The notes under the pieces: model-generated
Seen by the model: only the letters and a program-made list of their open reading frames with translations
The model's database searches: none
Told to the model about the DNA's origin: nothing
Made by a program: the position numbers and the translations under genes
Part shown: positions 53,440-64,000 of the stretch, piece after piece
Position numbering within the stretch: the first letter of the stretch is position 1
How the letters are laid out: every line of letters begins with the position of its first letter
Source: Oscarella lobularis
Lineage: Eukaryota > Porifera > Homoscleromorpha > Homosclerophorida > Oscarellidae
DNA length: 64,000 bases
Assembly (NCBI RefSeq): GCF_947507565.1
Contig: NC_089181.1
Span: 986,536 to 1,050,535 of the forward strand
Direction of reading: 5' to 3'

Positions 53440-55551
53440 TTAGGAGTAACGAATGGATGACTAGGTTGTTCCAAATGGACGTAAAAAAACGAAATGTCGA
53501 CTATAAGAAATTGTGAATGTCGAATATCCACACGGGAAACCAATAAAAAGTAACCCTGGGAACTGAAACATCTTAGTACCAGGAGGAAAAGAAATCAAGC
53601 GAGATTCCGTAAGTAGCGGCGAGCGAAAGCGGATTTTTAGATAGATCAAAATCCAAAGAGGGTATGAGTCCCGTAGATCTATCCTAAAGTCTTTATAGTA
53701 GAACTATTTGAAGATAGGTGAATCACACATCTAAGACTAAATATTGGAACAATCCGATAGTGAACAAGTACTGTGAAGGAAAGTTGAAAGAGAGTAAATA
53801 TCCTAAAGCCCTAGAGGTAAATGGATATTAAGTGAAACAGAGCCTGAAATTCGTTAACTTACAAGCAGTGTGTAAACACGTACCTTTTGTATAATGGGTT
53901 CGCGAGAATAAGATTTGGCAAACTTGAGTTGATAAACGAAGGTGTAGCGAAAGCAAGTTTTAATAGAGCGAAACATTTCAGTCAAATTTAACCCGAAACC
54001 AAGTGATCTAGTCATGGACAGTTTGAAGCTAATTTAACAGTTAGTGAAGGAACGAACTGGTGATTGTAGCAAATCTCGGATGATCTGTGACTAGCAGTGA
54101 AATTCTAATCGAACTTGGAAATAGCTGGTTTTCTGCGAAATCTATATAAGTAGAGCATCATACATTATTCTTACATTGTAAAGCACTAGATAGTGTCGGA
54201 GGCACTAAGCCGGCCACATCAACTAAACTCTGAATGTGGAAGATTTTAAGTATGGTAGACAGACAATAGGCGACCAGGTCTATTGTCGAGAGGGGAACAA
54301 CCCAGATCAGAAGTTAAGGTCACGAAAAACTCTAAGTGTAAAAGGGAATCTATCAATTAAGACAATGAGGAAGTAGGCTTGGAGCCAGCCATCTTTGTAA
54401 GATTACGTAACAATTCACTCAATGAATTTATAGATCCCAAAAATTAAGGTGGCTTAAGTTTTAACCGAAACTCTGAATAATGTATATGGTAGCAGAACGT
54501 ACTGTATAAAACTAGCGAAAGCGTGTATCAGTAGTGATAATGCGAACATGAGTAAAAAACAGTGTGAGAAACACTGATCACCGCCTAAGGGTTCCAATTA
54601 AAGGGTAATCCTAATTGGGTTAGACAGCCCCTAAGAGACACTGCCAAAGCAAATTCTTAATGGGTTATCCAATAATCTACGCTCTAATGGGCCAAGAAAT
54701 AATTATTGGATGAGGACTGTACTATAAACTGACTCAAGTGGGCGTAAAGTGATGGTAAAATTTATCTTAAGGAACTCGGCAAAATAACCCCGTAAGTTCG
54801 CAAGAAGGGATACCAACTTAATCCCGTAATCAATCGTGGATTAAATGGTTGCAGAAAAGAGGGAGTGCCGACTGTTTACCAAAAACACAGCTTCCAGCAA
54901 ATATTAGAAATAGTAGTATTGGAGGTGAGGCCTGCCCAATGATTGTATCCAAAACCAAGTGGTTATTAAGCTATTTGGATAAGGAAAATTAAATGGCCGC
55001 GGTAAAACTGACCGTGATAATGTAGCGCAATCAATAGCCAATTAATTGTTGGCAAGTATGAATGGCGTAACGAGTGCTCCACTGTCTCAAGATAAAAACC
55101 AATGAAATTGAATTCGTAGTGAAGATGCTACGTACAAATTGTTAGACGCGAAGACCTCATTGAGCTTTACTGGAAACTTATACTGTTCACATCAAAATAA
55201 TTGTATTATTGGTGGGAAGAGTGTATAAACATTCTAAAACAACTCTTTAATTTTTAGGGGGACTTAGACGGCAAAACCGACGAAACGTGTAAGTCAGACA
55301 GTTTGGTTGGGGCGACCGCCTTCTAAAAAGTAACGAAGGCGTAAAAAGGGTAAAGATATAGTAGTATAAAGCCTGACTGTAAAGATGACAATCTGAGCAG
55401 AGCCTATAGGGCGGTTATAATGACCCGTTAATATAGAGTGAAATAGTTAACGATCAAATGATAAAAGTTATCATGGGGATAACAGCGTAATATCGTTCAA
55501 GAGTTCATATCGACGACGATGTTTGCGACCTCGATGTTGAATTGCGGTATC
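53440..55551 (+). rRNA. rrnL: rrnL (mitochondrial large-subunit rRNA), 3' end missing
   Basis: Conserved LSU blocks in order: agtagcggcgagcgaaagcg near 53611, ggtagcgaaattccttgtcg-type helices replaced by local variants, gacagtttggttggggcgac (55297) and the peptidyl-transferase loop atggggataacagcgtaata (55471). The sequence ends after gacctcgatgttgaattg, so domain VI is absent; it is cut at the junction with the tandem repeat. Confidence 0.88.
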
Positions 55552-56648
55552 CTTTACTTAGAAACGAATTCCGTTGTGAAAACCAAGGTCCACACCCTTC
55601 ATCGTGCAAACTACATAGTTTAGAGAGAACGGTCGTTCTAGGCGGCCGTCAAAAAGGGAACTTCACAATCAGAGATGGAAAAATGGAAGAGCTCGAAGAA
55701 GTGAAAAAGGTTTGTCTGTTGAAATGGTGTTCTGTGTAAGAGTAAATGATACCTATAAAAAATCAGACTTATACTTTGTAGTTCTCAACGTGGGAAACGA
55801 TGCGGAGACGGTTTCGGATAAGACGCCAGGAAAACGCTGTCGGCGGCGGAGTCGAAGGTGACAGGAATGAAGTCGGCACTGAGGGTCAGGGACTCGGCAA
55901 CGCTGTCGGCACCGGAGTCAAAGGTGAACGAATGAAGTCGACACTGAGGGTCAAGGACTCAGCGTCCATAGCAAGGATTCTCTTCCCGCTGATTTGTGGT
56001 TGATCTCATTTGCACGCCCAACAGTCCTCATTGGCCAGGCCAGGAACTAGTTCCCCGGATTATTTCAAATTCAAACCGAACTAGTTCGTCTGTGCTGCCG
56101 CAATCGTGATGGATAAAGCGCCTCGTTTTAAGAAAAACAGTTAACCTACGATTTTAAACTGGCAAGATAAAGCATCGCGACTTTCTTGCAGCTCCGGAGG
56201 ACGGGGGTGGAAAACCGTGCAAAAGATTCCGCGATTCGAAAATTCGGGTCCCGTATTCAGGTTCTTCGCGGTTTAACTTACGATTTCCTTGTGATCGCAA
56301 CGCCTCATCTGCGCAGATACGACTCGGAGCAAGACAGTCATGCCGAATAGTAAGAACAGGACACGTTTTCGTAACCGCTCGCGCATAGACTCGTCTCTTT
56401 ACTTAGAAACGAATTCCGTTGTGAAAACCAAGGTCCACACCCTTCATCGTGCAAACTACATAGTTTAGAGAGAAAACGGTCGTTCTAGGCGGCCGTCAAA
56501 AAGGGAACTTCACAATCAGAGATGGAAAATGGAAGAGCTCGAAGAAGTGAAAAAGGTTTGTCTGTTGAAATGGTGTTCTGTGTAAGAGTAAATGATACCT
56601 ATAAAAAATCAGACTTATACTTTGTAGTTCTCAACGTGGATGAAGTAG
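55552..56648. repeat. Tandem array of about 850-bp units, right part
   Basis: Same units as 36039-38256, resuming at ctttacttagaaacgaattc. One full unit (about 55552-56396) and the beginning of another before the assembly gap. The 66-bp minisatellite near 55850 is present in its short form. Confidence 0.9.
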
Positions 56649-56848
56649 NNNNNNNNNNNNNNNNNNNNNNNNNNNNNNNNNNNNNNNNNNNNNNNNNNNN
56701 NNNNNNNNNNNNNNNNNNNNNNNNNNNNNNNNNNNNNNNNNNNNNNNNNNNNNNNNNNNNNNNNNNNNNNNNNNNNNNNNNNNNNNNNNNNNNNNNNNNN
56801 NNNNNNNNNNNNNNNNNNNNNNNNNNNNNNNNNNNNNNNNNNNNNNNN
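56649..56848. other. Assembly gap (200 N)
   Basis: Exactly 200 unknown bases, likely a placeholder. Left flank is tandem repeat, right flank is Helitron, so the true distance is unknown and the array may be longer. Confidence 0.99.
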
Positions 56849-59800
56849 TGTTTGAGCAATTCGCGTGCAAGTCGGAATATATAGATGTGATGAGTGTGTC
56901 GATGTCATTGGTCGTTTTCGCCAAGTCAGAGGGAATGGTGGTTTTGTGAGTATTTGCTTCATAGGGAACTTGTCCGTTGCCAACAGTGAGCAGCGTTTGC
57001 GCAAAATGAGCAGCGTTGGTGTCATTGTGGAGATGCACACGCATGTTCGTTGTTAGTTCGTGTGTTTCGACGTGTTGCCATACATTAGACCATTTTATGC
57101 AGGCACTAATCTCGTCAGGGCGACATCTGCCACGAACGACCGGAAGTGTTTGACAAAAGTCCCCGGAAAGAATCATAAGAATACCGCCGAAAAGTTCTTC
57201 ACTCTTTCTGATGTCTTTTAGAGTACGGTTGACCGCTTCGAGAGCCCGCTTGTGCATCATTGTTGCTTCGTCCCAGAAAATAGCCGTGCACTGTCTCAGC
57301 AGTGTTGCTGTTGCCGATCCACGTTTAATGCTGCACATAGGCTCATCGGTTGCAAAAAGATTGAGTGGAATCTTGAAGGCCGAATGCGCTGTTCTTCCGT
57401 TGGAAAGAAGTTGAGCTGCTGTTCCGCTGGAGGCAACGGCAAGAGCGATTCGGCGTCTACTTCCTATGCGAGCAAGAGCGAGATTTGCTACATAGGTGTT
57501 TCCTGTACCGCCGGGTGCGTCAATGAACAGAAGTCCTCCTTCATTTGTGTCGATTAATTCGATGACACGACGGTAAATTTTTCTCTGGTCATCGGTCAGA
57601 GAGCCTTCTTTGTTACTCACAAACTGCCTCAGCTGTTCGACGTCGTAAGAAGTTTCGCTGAGAATCTCATTGGACAGATTGTGAGAAGCGTCTTTAAAAA
57701 ATTGCGTCATTGTTATAAAAGTAACTGTGGGAGTGCGTTTACCTTCTCTTTGAACTGGAGGAAGACCAAAGTTAGCAAGATCCTTACCGCTCATTTGCAG
57801 AACAATGTCTTCCAAGCGAATGAGAGCTTCTGTGTACATAGCCTGTGTATACGTTAAGCCTGATTGTTCTGTGGACATGCGGCATCGATGAAGGACATCG
57901 TCGGTCATTGAGTCTTTGTGATTATTCCATATTTGGACAGGATCACTAAGTTGACAGTTGGTCAGCAGTATGGAGAAAAGGACACGAAGAGAGGAGGCGG
58001 AGGCATGTAGAGCAGCCTCTTCCATAGCTCGTATCCAGTGTGCATCGCCTTCAAGAAGGCCACGGCAGCGGCAGGCTTCTCGAAAAGTGTTCTTTACTTC
58101 CCCATCGACAGTCCGCAAGTGCTCGAAAGAGCAGTATCCTTTTACGTTGTGGAGAAGGAGGCGGACAAAGAAGCACTCATCTTGCTTTGGATGAACAGCG
58201 TAGATACGACCGATTGCTGAAGATTGTTTAAAACTCGTAGGTTGATCGTCGCCGTTATTGTCTGTTATTGTTACTGGCTTGCCTTTCTTCCTTGCATTCC
58301 ACGTTTTCCTGTTACCAAGTGTGAAATACTCTGGTACCCGAGAGTAGAGTAACTGTTGCACGAATTGTTCATCAGGAGTAGGCTCTCGAGTTTCAGGAGT
58401 GGTGTACGACTTGCAGAGGTCGAAGTATGCTGTGAGAGTTGTGTTCGGAGGATTTTCCGCCACTCCGTGAGCATTTTGAGGGTTGAACAAAACCCTTTGT
58501 CCATTAGGCAGATGCACCTGGAGAGTAACGACTGCAGGAGAGCGGTCGTGTATGCTGAATCCAAGGAGTCTCCAGCAGGCTTCACTGCAACTGACGTATC
58601 GAGCAGCTTGGTAAACGTCTACTTCGTCGCGAGGATTTTTCCTTGTGAGAGCAAACGCTGCCATATCGGTGCCTTTGTTGATATATTTGATGACGTATTT
58701 AATGGCATTAATACTGGTACAAACTTCGACGTTGATGTGGCAGTCGAACATGTCGCATAGGTAAGGAGAGTAGGGGACTACCCAGGTATTGTCTATGCGA
58801 AATTCCTTTCCTTTCACCATTTTGGCTCCAGTGTGACCACCTTCCGCTGGGCTGCGTCGGCGATAAAGCGGGTATCCGTCATTTGTGCATGTTGTTTCCA
58901 AAGCATAATCCTTTGGGAAATTTTTGTTGCAACAGTTGTCGACCATGCAAGGAGAATTCTTGTTAATTTGTCCGCAGGGTCCGTGGATCATGTGTGACAT
59001 AACAGTTTTGTGCAATCGTGGATTTGCAACTGGATCGGGTATTTCGGCCGATATCAGTGAATCAATTGAATTGGCGTAAATTTTGTCCTTTGCTGCAAGC
59101 CAAATGAGAATGTGAGCGTGTGGGAGACCTCTCTTTAGCCATTCAATAGAGCACACGTCAGCTGTGACGTCTCCAAAAATGCGGCGTTTGGTAATTTTGT
59201 CCATCAGTGATTTGCGTTTCAGGTTGAACACTCGAGCAACTATGTCTGGACGATTATTTGCAGTTTGACCTTCAAAAAGCTCGGCTTTGATTTCATGCCA
59301 AGACGGATTGCATGTCATTGTTATAAAGAGAGAAGGTCGTCCAAACTTCCGAACGTAAGACATGGCATCCTGCGTTCGCTGATGCATATAGCGAGGACCG
59401 CCCGTATAAGAACTGGGAAGAATGACTTTCTGTCCGATATTGGCAGGATCGGCATCATCTATACGCAATTTTTTATTGACAACGTAAAGAAAGATATCGG
59501 GCTCTCTAACCTCGTGAAAGTGCGTCGGTAAACTCCGCGTAAGAATCAGCGCGCAATTCTTTCTGCTTTGCTTTGATAAAGCGCAGGCGCTCGGCGTCAA
59601 CTTTCACGTACATACAGTATCAACAAAAAACTGCTGCGTCAGGCGTCGGTAACGATGAAGGGTGTTAAAATCAGTTTCCGGACGAATCATTAGTCGAACG
59701 GCGTAGAATTTCATTGAAGACAGCTTTCTACCACCCACCATTCGGTGAGAAAAGCAATAGCCGTCCTCTCCTCTAGGGAAGATCATTGGATACTGGAGTG

Positions 59801-60059
59801 GGTCGTAGCTTCGGTGAGTTTCATCGACCCTCTCTAGTCTTCGGTCATTATAGCGAAGTACTATATCTCTCTTTCCGTGTTCTTCGCCAACCGTGAGAAC
59901 TCCCACTTCGTTGCAAGAAGGAGCGTTAAATCGTCGTGCGTGTTCTCCAGACGGTCTCTTGTCGGCGTCGATTACAACTTTAAACTCTTCTGTGTTTTGG
60001 GATATTACGTCTTTTGCCATTTGCAAGCTTCTTGCGTATGAATTGGTGCTGTGAAGCAT
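56849..60059 (-). mobile_element. Helitron, Rep-helicase gene, inactive
   Basis: Minus-strand Rep/helicase. The N-terminal part (59604-60059) contains DKRPSGEHARRFNAPSCNEV and YDPLQYPMIFPRGEDGYCF. The frame slips near 59600 and returns near 59520. Next comes the Helitron-like N domain (SLFITMTCNPSWHEIKAELF), the HUH motif in LPHAHILIW, the catalytic two-Tyr motif KYVIKYINKG, and a PIF1-type helicase, cut by the gap at 56848. Walker A reads APGGTGNTY: the essential Lys is Asn. Helitrons move by rolling-circle DNA transfer; this copy is inactive because of the frame slips and the lost ATP-binding Lys. The 3' terminus is hidden by the gap and the 5' terminus was not identified. Confidence 0.88.
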
Positions 60060-60088
60060 ATCCTGAAGTTCGTCGGTAACGCGCGCAA

Positions 60089-60190
60089 GGGTCTGGTTAA
60101 CCAGACTAGCCTCGCGTAGCCAGGCCAGGGATTAGCCTCGGAAACCCAGACCCCTCTCGCGCGCGCTAAAGAGGCGAGAGAGGGTCTGGG
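60089..60190. repeat. Foldback with GGCTAG-type core
   Basis: Contains cccagacccctctcgcgc (from 60145) paired with gcgagagagggtctggg (to 60190), the palindrome ctggttaaccag (about 60092), and ctagcctcgcgtag, the complement of the ACGCGAGGCTAG core seen at the other two foldbacks. Confidence 0.75.
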
Positions 60191-60249
60191 CAACTCCTTT
60201 ACGAATGGCGGTTCCTTCGTCGCCAATAAACCAATCAGCTAGGTAACAA

Positions 60250-62240
60250 AGCGACACACCCATACTCCTTCTAAGAAACCTCGATCCCCCTAAACTCTGA
60301 AATGGAAACAAACTAATTGTCAGACGACGTCGCCGCTACATCATCGAAGCCGAAATAGCCATGAGACAATATCAGGGAGATAATTTTTATTCCAAGGATT
60401 CCTCTTATTCCCTCCGACACCACCATACCTTTCAAGCGCCTACAGTTTCCTCTCCGTTCTTCCTTTGCGATGACTATTAGGTGAATTCAAGCATGCCGTC
60501 AATGCTGCGATGTTATAGAACAAGCACCGACGCCGCTTTTGTTTGGAAGTTGCAGACTCCAACGATTTGTTTATCCGGTTCTCCGTTCTAAAACCATTTA
60601 ATGGGCCTAAAACAGAGCTGCTAGCGTAAACTTTGTGGAATCCTCGGAGGCTAGAGCGCTGTAGGAATGTCAGTTTTAGGTATTTTATTGTTGCAAAAAC
60701 AGGTGATGTTCAATTCCGAAAAGAACGAGTCGATTAAAATAGACTTTTGTTTTGGTAAAGCTGTCCTTGAAACTGTTTTTTCATTGCACGTGCATGCCGC
60801 AATCGCACGCCGTGTTCCTGCATTAAAAAGGCCTATTTACACGGACGAAGTTAGCGTAACGTAGCGCAATATAATATGACGTCACAAAGTTTGTAGCCTA
60901 ACGTAAGGTTATTCATTCACAGTTACAGTGTTGCAATAACAATTTTGCTTACCAATGGTAAACGGTAGGGGTAAAAGAAAGAAACATAATTGCATTTTTT
61001 GGTCTCTAAACGAAGAGAAACCGGAAAGCTAAGGCGAAGAGCGACCGCCGTCTGGAATTAGGCATTCGTGAAGGACACATTTTTGCGACGACGGAACCGA
61101 AGCCAGCCATGCTCCTACCTCAGTGCTCCCAGCACTTCTGATCCCGGCTTTTGACAATTTGCTAGAGATCTCCAAAAGCAACAACAGACTATCAAATGCG
61201 CATGCCTTTGTCTGTACTTGTAATAATCGACGTCACAATATAAAATAGAAGTTGAAGAAATGCGCATGCTCTCGCGAAGCCCAATTAGTTATCAGGACTT
61301 CCGTTCAGATAACCCCCTCTCACATAATGGGTTTGGATAAGGTGTAGACAAAATGGATAAGCTTCAGGTTTTCAGCAATTGAAGCTTTGAAGACAGCTTC
61401 GATTTGAGGTCCTACGAATTTTTAGTTGGGGGGAGTGGGATAGTATTTCAGGAGAGCGCTTCGAAGCTTGTGATTCCGTCACCGGATACTATAAAAAGGC
61501 AACGACTCTTTTCGCGAGATTCTAAATGGCCGACCATGGCTACAGACGCGTAGCGAGAGTTCAAATCTATTCGAAATCTTTCCGGGTCTGTGGAATTGGC
61601 TCGCGTACTTCAGCTGCCGACGATTCAGCGGATCGCCAGACCTGTTCGTACCTTCGGACCTGCTCTATCTCACTATGCCTCGCTGCTTTTACTAATCGCT
61701 ACCATTCACACGATCCCGTCGTCCCTGTTTCGGGGCTCCGAAGCCGTTTTCGGGAAAAAACGCTCGCGAACGAGCGTTTTTCGACGACGGTAAATTTTGT
61801 ATTCGCTATTTGAGAGAAGAACTCTCGAAATACCACCGATGCGCCGTTCTTTTCGATGTTTCTAGGTGTCGCGATCCTCTTCGACCTCTTCTCCGGAGCG
61901 TCTTCAGTCCGTTCTCGATGACATCACGGGGAATCACGCGGCGTTTGTCTGCAGACGTCATATTGAAGAGATCGATTCCATTGAGAGGGTGATGACGTCT
62001 CACCATAGATAGAAAATAGAGGGATAGGCAACTTGCCCGTGTCACGTGATTTATCTGTACAATGAAGTCTAACGCACACCGTTAGACGCATTTGATATTC
62101 GTAACGGGCAGGAAATGTTGCGCGCGCGCGTCTGCCCGGCGGTATAGGCGCGCGATCCGGGTAGTTAGGGCATTGGGTCACTAGCCTGCGTGCGAGATAG
62201 GTTCGTTTTTTCGGGCTTTGTTTCACTTTATACTTCCGTC
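60250..62240. other. No recognisable gene
   Basis: Open stretches at 60667-60864 and 61526-61813 (plus) lack motifs. A perfect hairpin (aaaacgctcg / cgagcgtttt) lies at 61758-61782. The GC-rich 62100-62180 region might be a promoter for the ORF at 62242, but nothing firm supports it. Confidence 0.3.
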
Positions 62241-62241
62241 G

Positions 62242-62868
62242 ATGAGAACTCGCAGTCAGTCGCGCGACGACCCCCTCGGGATCTCGTCGCCCGTGGGATT
62301 ATTCGCCAGCCGGCGCTCGGAGCCGAGCCTCGCTTCGCGATCGGCGGTGCCGCCGAGTATACCTTCTGCCACCGTATCGTCGGCCGCCCCTCCGTTTCTT
62401 CGGCGGCGCCGATCGCCCAAACAGCCCCGGCAAACCCGTCGTCGCAGGCGTCAGGGTTGGCGCTTCCGGATGTTTGGATTCGGACGGAAGACGGACAGCG
62501 ATTCGCGATTAGAGGGGGAAACTTTACCTGCAATTTTCGATGACTCTTTGAGGGCGGGTGCTGGGGATGGCACCAACTTCACAGATGACAGCGTCAACGT
62601 CGCGCTGCAAGCATTCGTCCAGTCGGTGGTATCGGAAGTCGTCCCGGATCGTGCAGGTGGGCTTTCCTCTAACCCTTTCCGGTTAGAGGCGCTCCCAAGC
62701 GCTGGGGAGGGCGTTTCGTGGAGATCGGACTTTGGCGTTGTCGGTCGGCCAAGGCGGGCACATTTGGCGCGCAACACCTACAGCGGATGTTGGCGGGAGG
62801 CGGGGCTTAGCCTGTTTTTTCTTTGCAGCGGGAGGCGGCAGCGGCGCGCTGGGCAGTCTGCCGTCTAG
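62242..62868 (+). CDS. Unassigned GC-rich ORF, 208 aa
   Basis: Starts MRTRSQSRDDPLGISSPVGL. The first half is Ser/Arg/Pro-rich and disordered; the middle has a more structured piece (DDSVNVALQAFVQSVVSEVV); the tail is basic. GC-rich sequence leaves all frames partly open, so coding is not proven. Ser/Arg starts like this are seen in first ORFs of several transposon classes, but I cannot assign it. Confidence 0.35.
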   Translation: MRTRSQSRDDPLGISSPVGLFASRRSEPSLASRSAVPPSIPSATVSSAAPPFLRRRRSPKQPRQTRRRRRQGWRFRMFGFGRKTDSDSRLEGETLPAIFDDSLRAGAGDGTNFTDDSVNVALQAFVQSVVSEVVPDRAGGLSSNPFRLEALPSAGEGVSWRSDFGVVGRPRRAHLARNTYSGCWREAGLSLFFLCSGRRQRRAGQSAV

Positions 62869-63054
62869 CATGAACGGCAACTGCGACGGTAAGCATGCGT
62901 AAAGAAATAATTCAGTCACTCGAAATGAAGGACTGCATTATTGTCAGCAAGTCACCTGATAGGCCCAACATATTTTATTCCGTTTCCCTCCTTCTGAAAT
63001 ATCACATGATCTGAAGGACGTGCTGGATTCGTCGAAGTTTTGATCGCAATTCTC

Positions 63055-63540
63055 CTAGAGAGATCGTGTATTGCCGTTCATTGAATCTGCACCGATCTTT
63101 CTTCTTACTTTCATGACACCAACTGGCTTGACGCGAAATTGCTTCCGACCGTAATGTTCTAAAAACTGTTTCGAATTTTCAGACAAGAACGATGTTGAAC
63201 AGCTTTCTCCTGTAATTGTTGTTTCTTGACCATCGCTTGTAGATAAACAGCGCTTCTTTTGTGAAGACTCTGAATGAAAAAGTGTAAACACGAACATTGA
63301 ATTGGTTATTATTGCTACTGAGCATTTCACTGCAACGTGAAGCTATTTTGCGTAGAGTAATAAAATGGCTGGCTCTTTCCTGAATGTTTTTTGTCTTTAC
63401 ACTTCTTGCATATATACAGCAAATCTTCCCATTTTGGTTCATCAGGATATTGATGAAATTCGGCGCAATCTCTAACATCTTGTAAAGATAATGGCTTTCA
63501 TATGAAACAGTATTTACCAGTAGTGCCACAGGGAGCAACT
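63055..63540 (-). other. Exon-like stretch with Cys-x2-Cys motif
   Basis: In one minus-strand frame near 63360-63480 the sequence reads CAEFHQYPDEPKWEDLLYIC, then KKCKDKKHSGK, a possible zinc-finger end; an acceptor-like ttaccagtag lies near 63520. Too little remains to assign it. Confidence 0.3.
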
Positions 63541-63655
63541 GTCACACTCGACCATTCCTCTGGAGTTGACGCCTTGTAGTTAAAATATTTCCGTACATCG
63601 TGGATGCGATCAACTAGAGGAGGGGACAAGGTATGTAACTTTTTTGAATAATTTA

Positions 63656-64000
63656 CTATACTTGTTCATATTTGCTCCCAAGCGGCATTTGTAAAAAACG
63701 TTTGCACTTCCAGCTTAGCAACGTCGACTTAGAGAGCATCCATTGGAGCCTTTCTTTTGCGCGGGAGAACTGGCTCTTGGCGTGTAATTTCTGTTGCGAA
63801 CTGTTTACCAATTGATAAAATAAATTAAAGCCTTCTTCAGTCCTCATTCTCTGTAAAGTTTTTACTGATAACGTTGCCATTTCCTGACCTTCCGCCGCAG
63901 ATAGTGAACGACTCTGAAGAGCTCGACTAAAGTTGTCAGTAATTTTTAATATTTTTTGGAAAGGTGTAGCCCAAAGAGGAAGTTGTACCGTTTCATTTGC
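63656..64000 (-). pseudogene. hAT-type transposase fragment (continues past window)
   Basis: Reads ANETVQLPLWATPFQKILKI ... LSVKTLQRMRTEEGFNLFYQ, then in a shifted frame VLPRKRKAPMDAL. This order (TVKTLQ-x-R-x-E-x-F-x-L-F-W followed by LPRKRKAP) is typical of the region before the dimerisation domain in ZMYM1-like hAT proteins. The fragment continues beyond 64000, so its state cannot be judged. Confidence 0.65.

Noticed and set aside
56631-59600. A single 989-residue ORF running through the gap
   Set aside because: The reading through 200 N is meaningless; left of the gap is tandem repeat and right of it Helitron.
62190-62920. Overlapping ORFs on both strands as several genes
   Set aside because: GC-rich sequence leaves many frames open; only the longest was listed, with low confidence.

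Overview
The window looks like nuclear DNA of a sponge, most likely a homoscleromorph (Oscarella-like). The evidence is an embedded mitochondrial-type block (38257-55551) that carries atp9, uses TGA for Trp, has many tRNAs, and has genes on both strands (cox1, rrnS and nad genes on minus; cox2 and rrnL on plus). Host-type genes have very short introns (about 45-60 bp). The species is inferred, not proven. Most of the window is transposon-rich accessory sequence.

Layout. 1-5900: scraps of genes, foldbacks and a small RG-rich candidate gene. 5915-11682: a pogo-like transposon carrying a HIRAN-domain ORF, a decayed integrase-core element, a Ty3/Gypsy-type gag fossil and a second pogo-like transposon. 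11980-18200: a candidate terminal exon, pogo and hAT relics, minisatellites. 18223-20767: an apparently intact pogo/Tigger-like transposon with perfect-looking ends, a 537-aa transposase and a divergent 133-aa HIRAN ORF; it sits 5 bp inside an intron of a coiled-coil gene (20773-21241). 21420-23364: another pogo-like transposon. 23690-24489: exons of a CSL (RBPJ/Suppressor of Hairless)-like gene, broken by a 10-bp tandem duplication. 25866-28062: a spliced HECT-type ubiquitin ligase gene. 28690-35860: stacked elements, namely an integrase-core relic, a Tc1/mariner-like element with a two-exon HIRAN gene, a pogo fragment, a THAP transposase with a PHD-like ORF beside it, and unassigned exons.

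36039-38256 and 55552-56648: tandem array of about 850-bp units. A mitochondrial block of about 11.4 kb is inserted in one unit. That block was itself hit by a second copy of the Tc1-like/HIRAN element and by a MULE transposon with TIRs, introns and a C-terminal PHD finger. The MULE lies inside cox1; removing it with one 7-bp target duplication restores the cox1 reading frame. This nesting shows the block is a NUMT and not stray organelle sequence. 56649-56848: 200-base assembly gap. 56849-60059: Helitron Rep-helicase with a damaged Walker A. 60090-64000: foldback, unassigned GC-rich ORF, and the start of another hAT-type relic.

The most notable pattern is the repeated association of HIRAN-domain ORFs (four in 64 kb) with two unrelated DNA transposon families, in two different arrangements (divergent in pogo-like, convergent in Tc1-like). 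A similar but weaker pattern is PHD fingers attached to two other transposon families. I know of no described cargo system of this kind, so it is the best candidate here for something undescribed.
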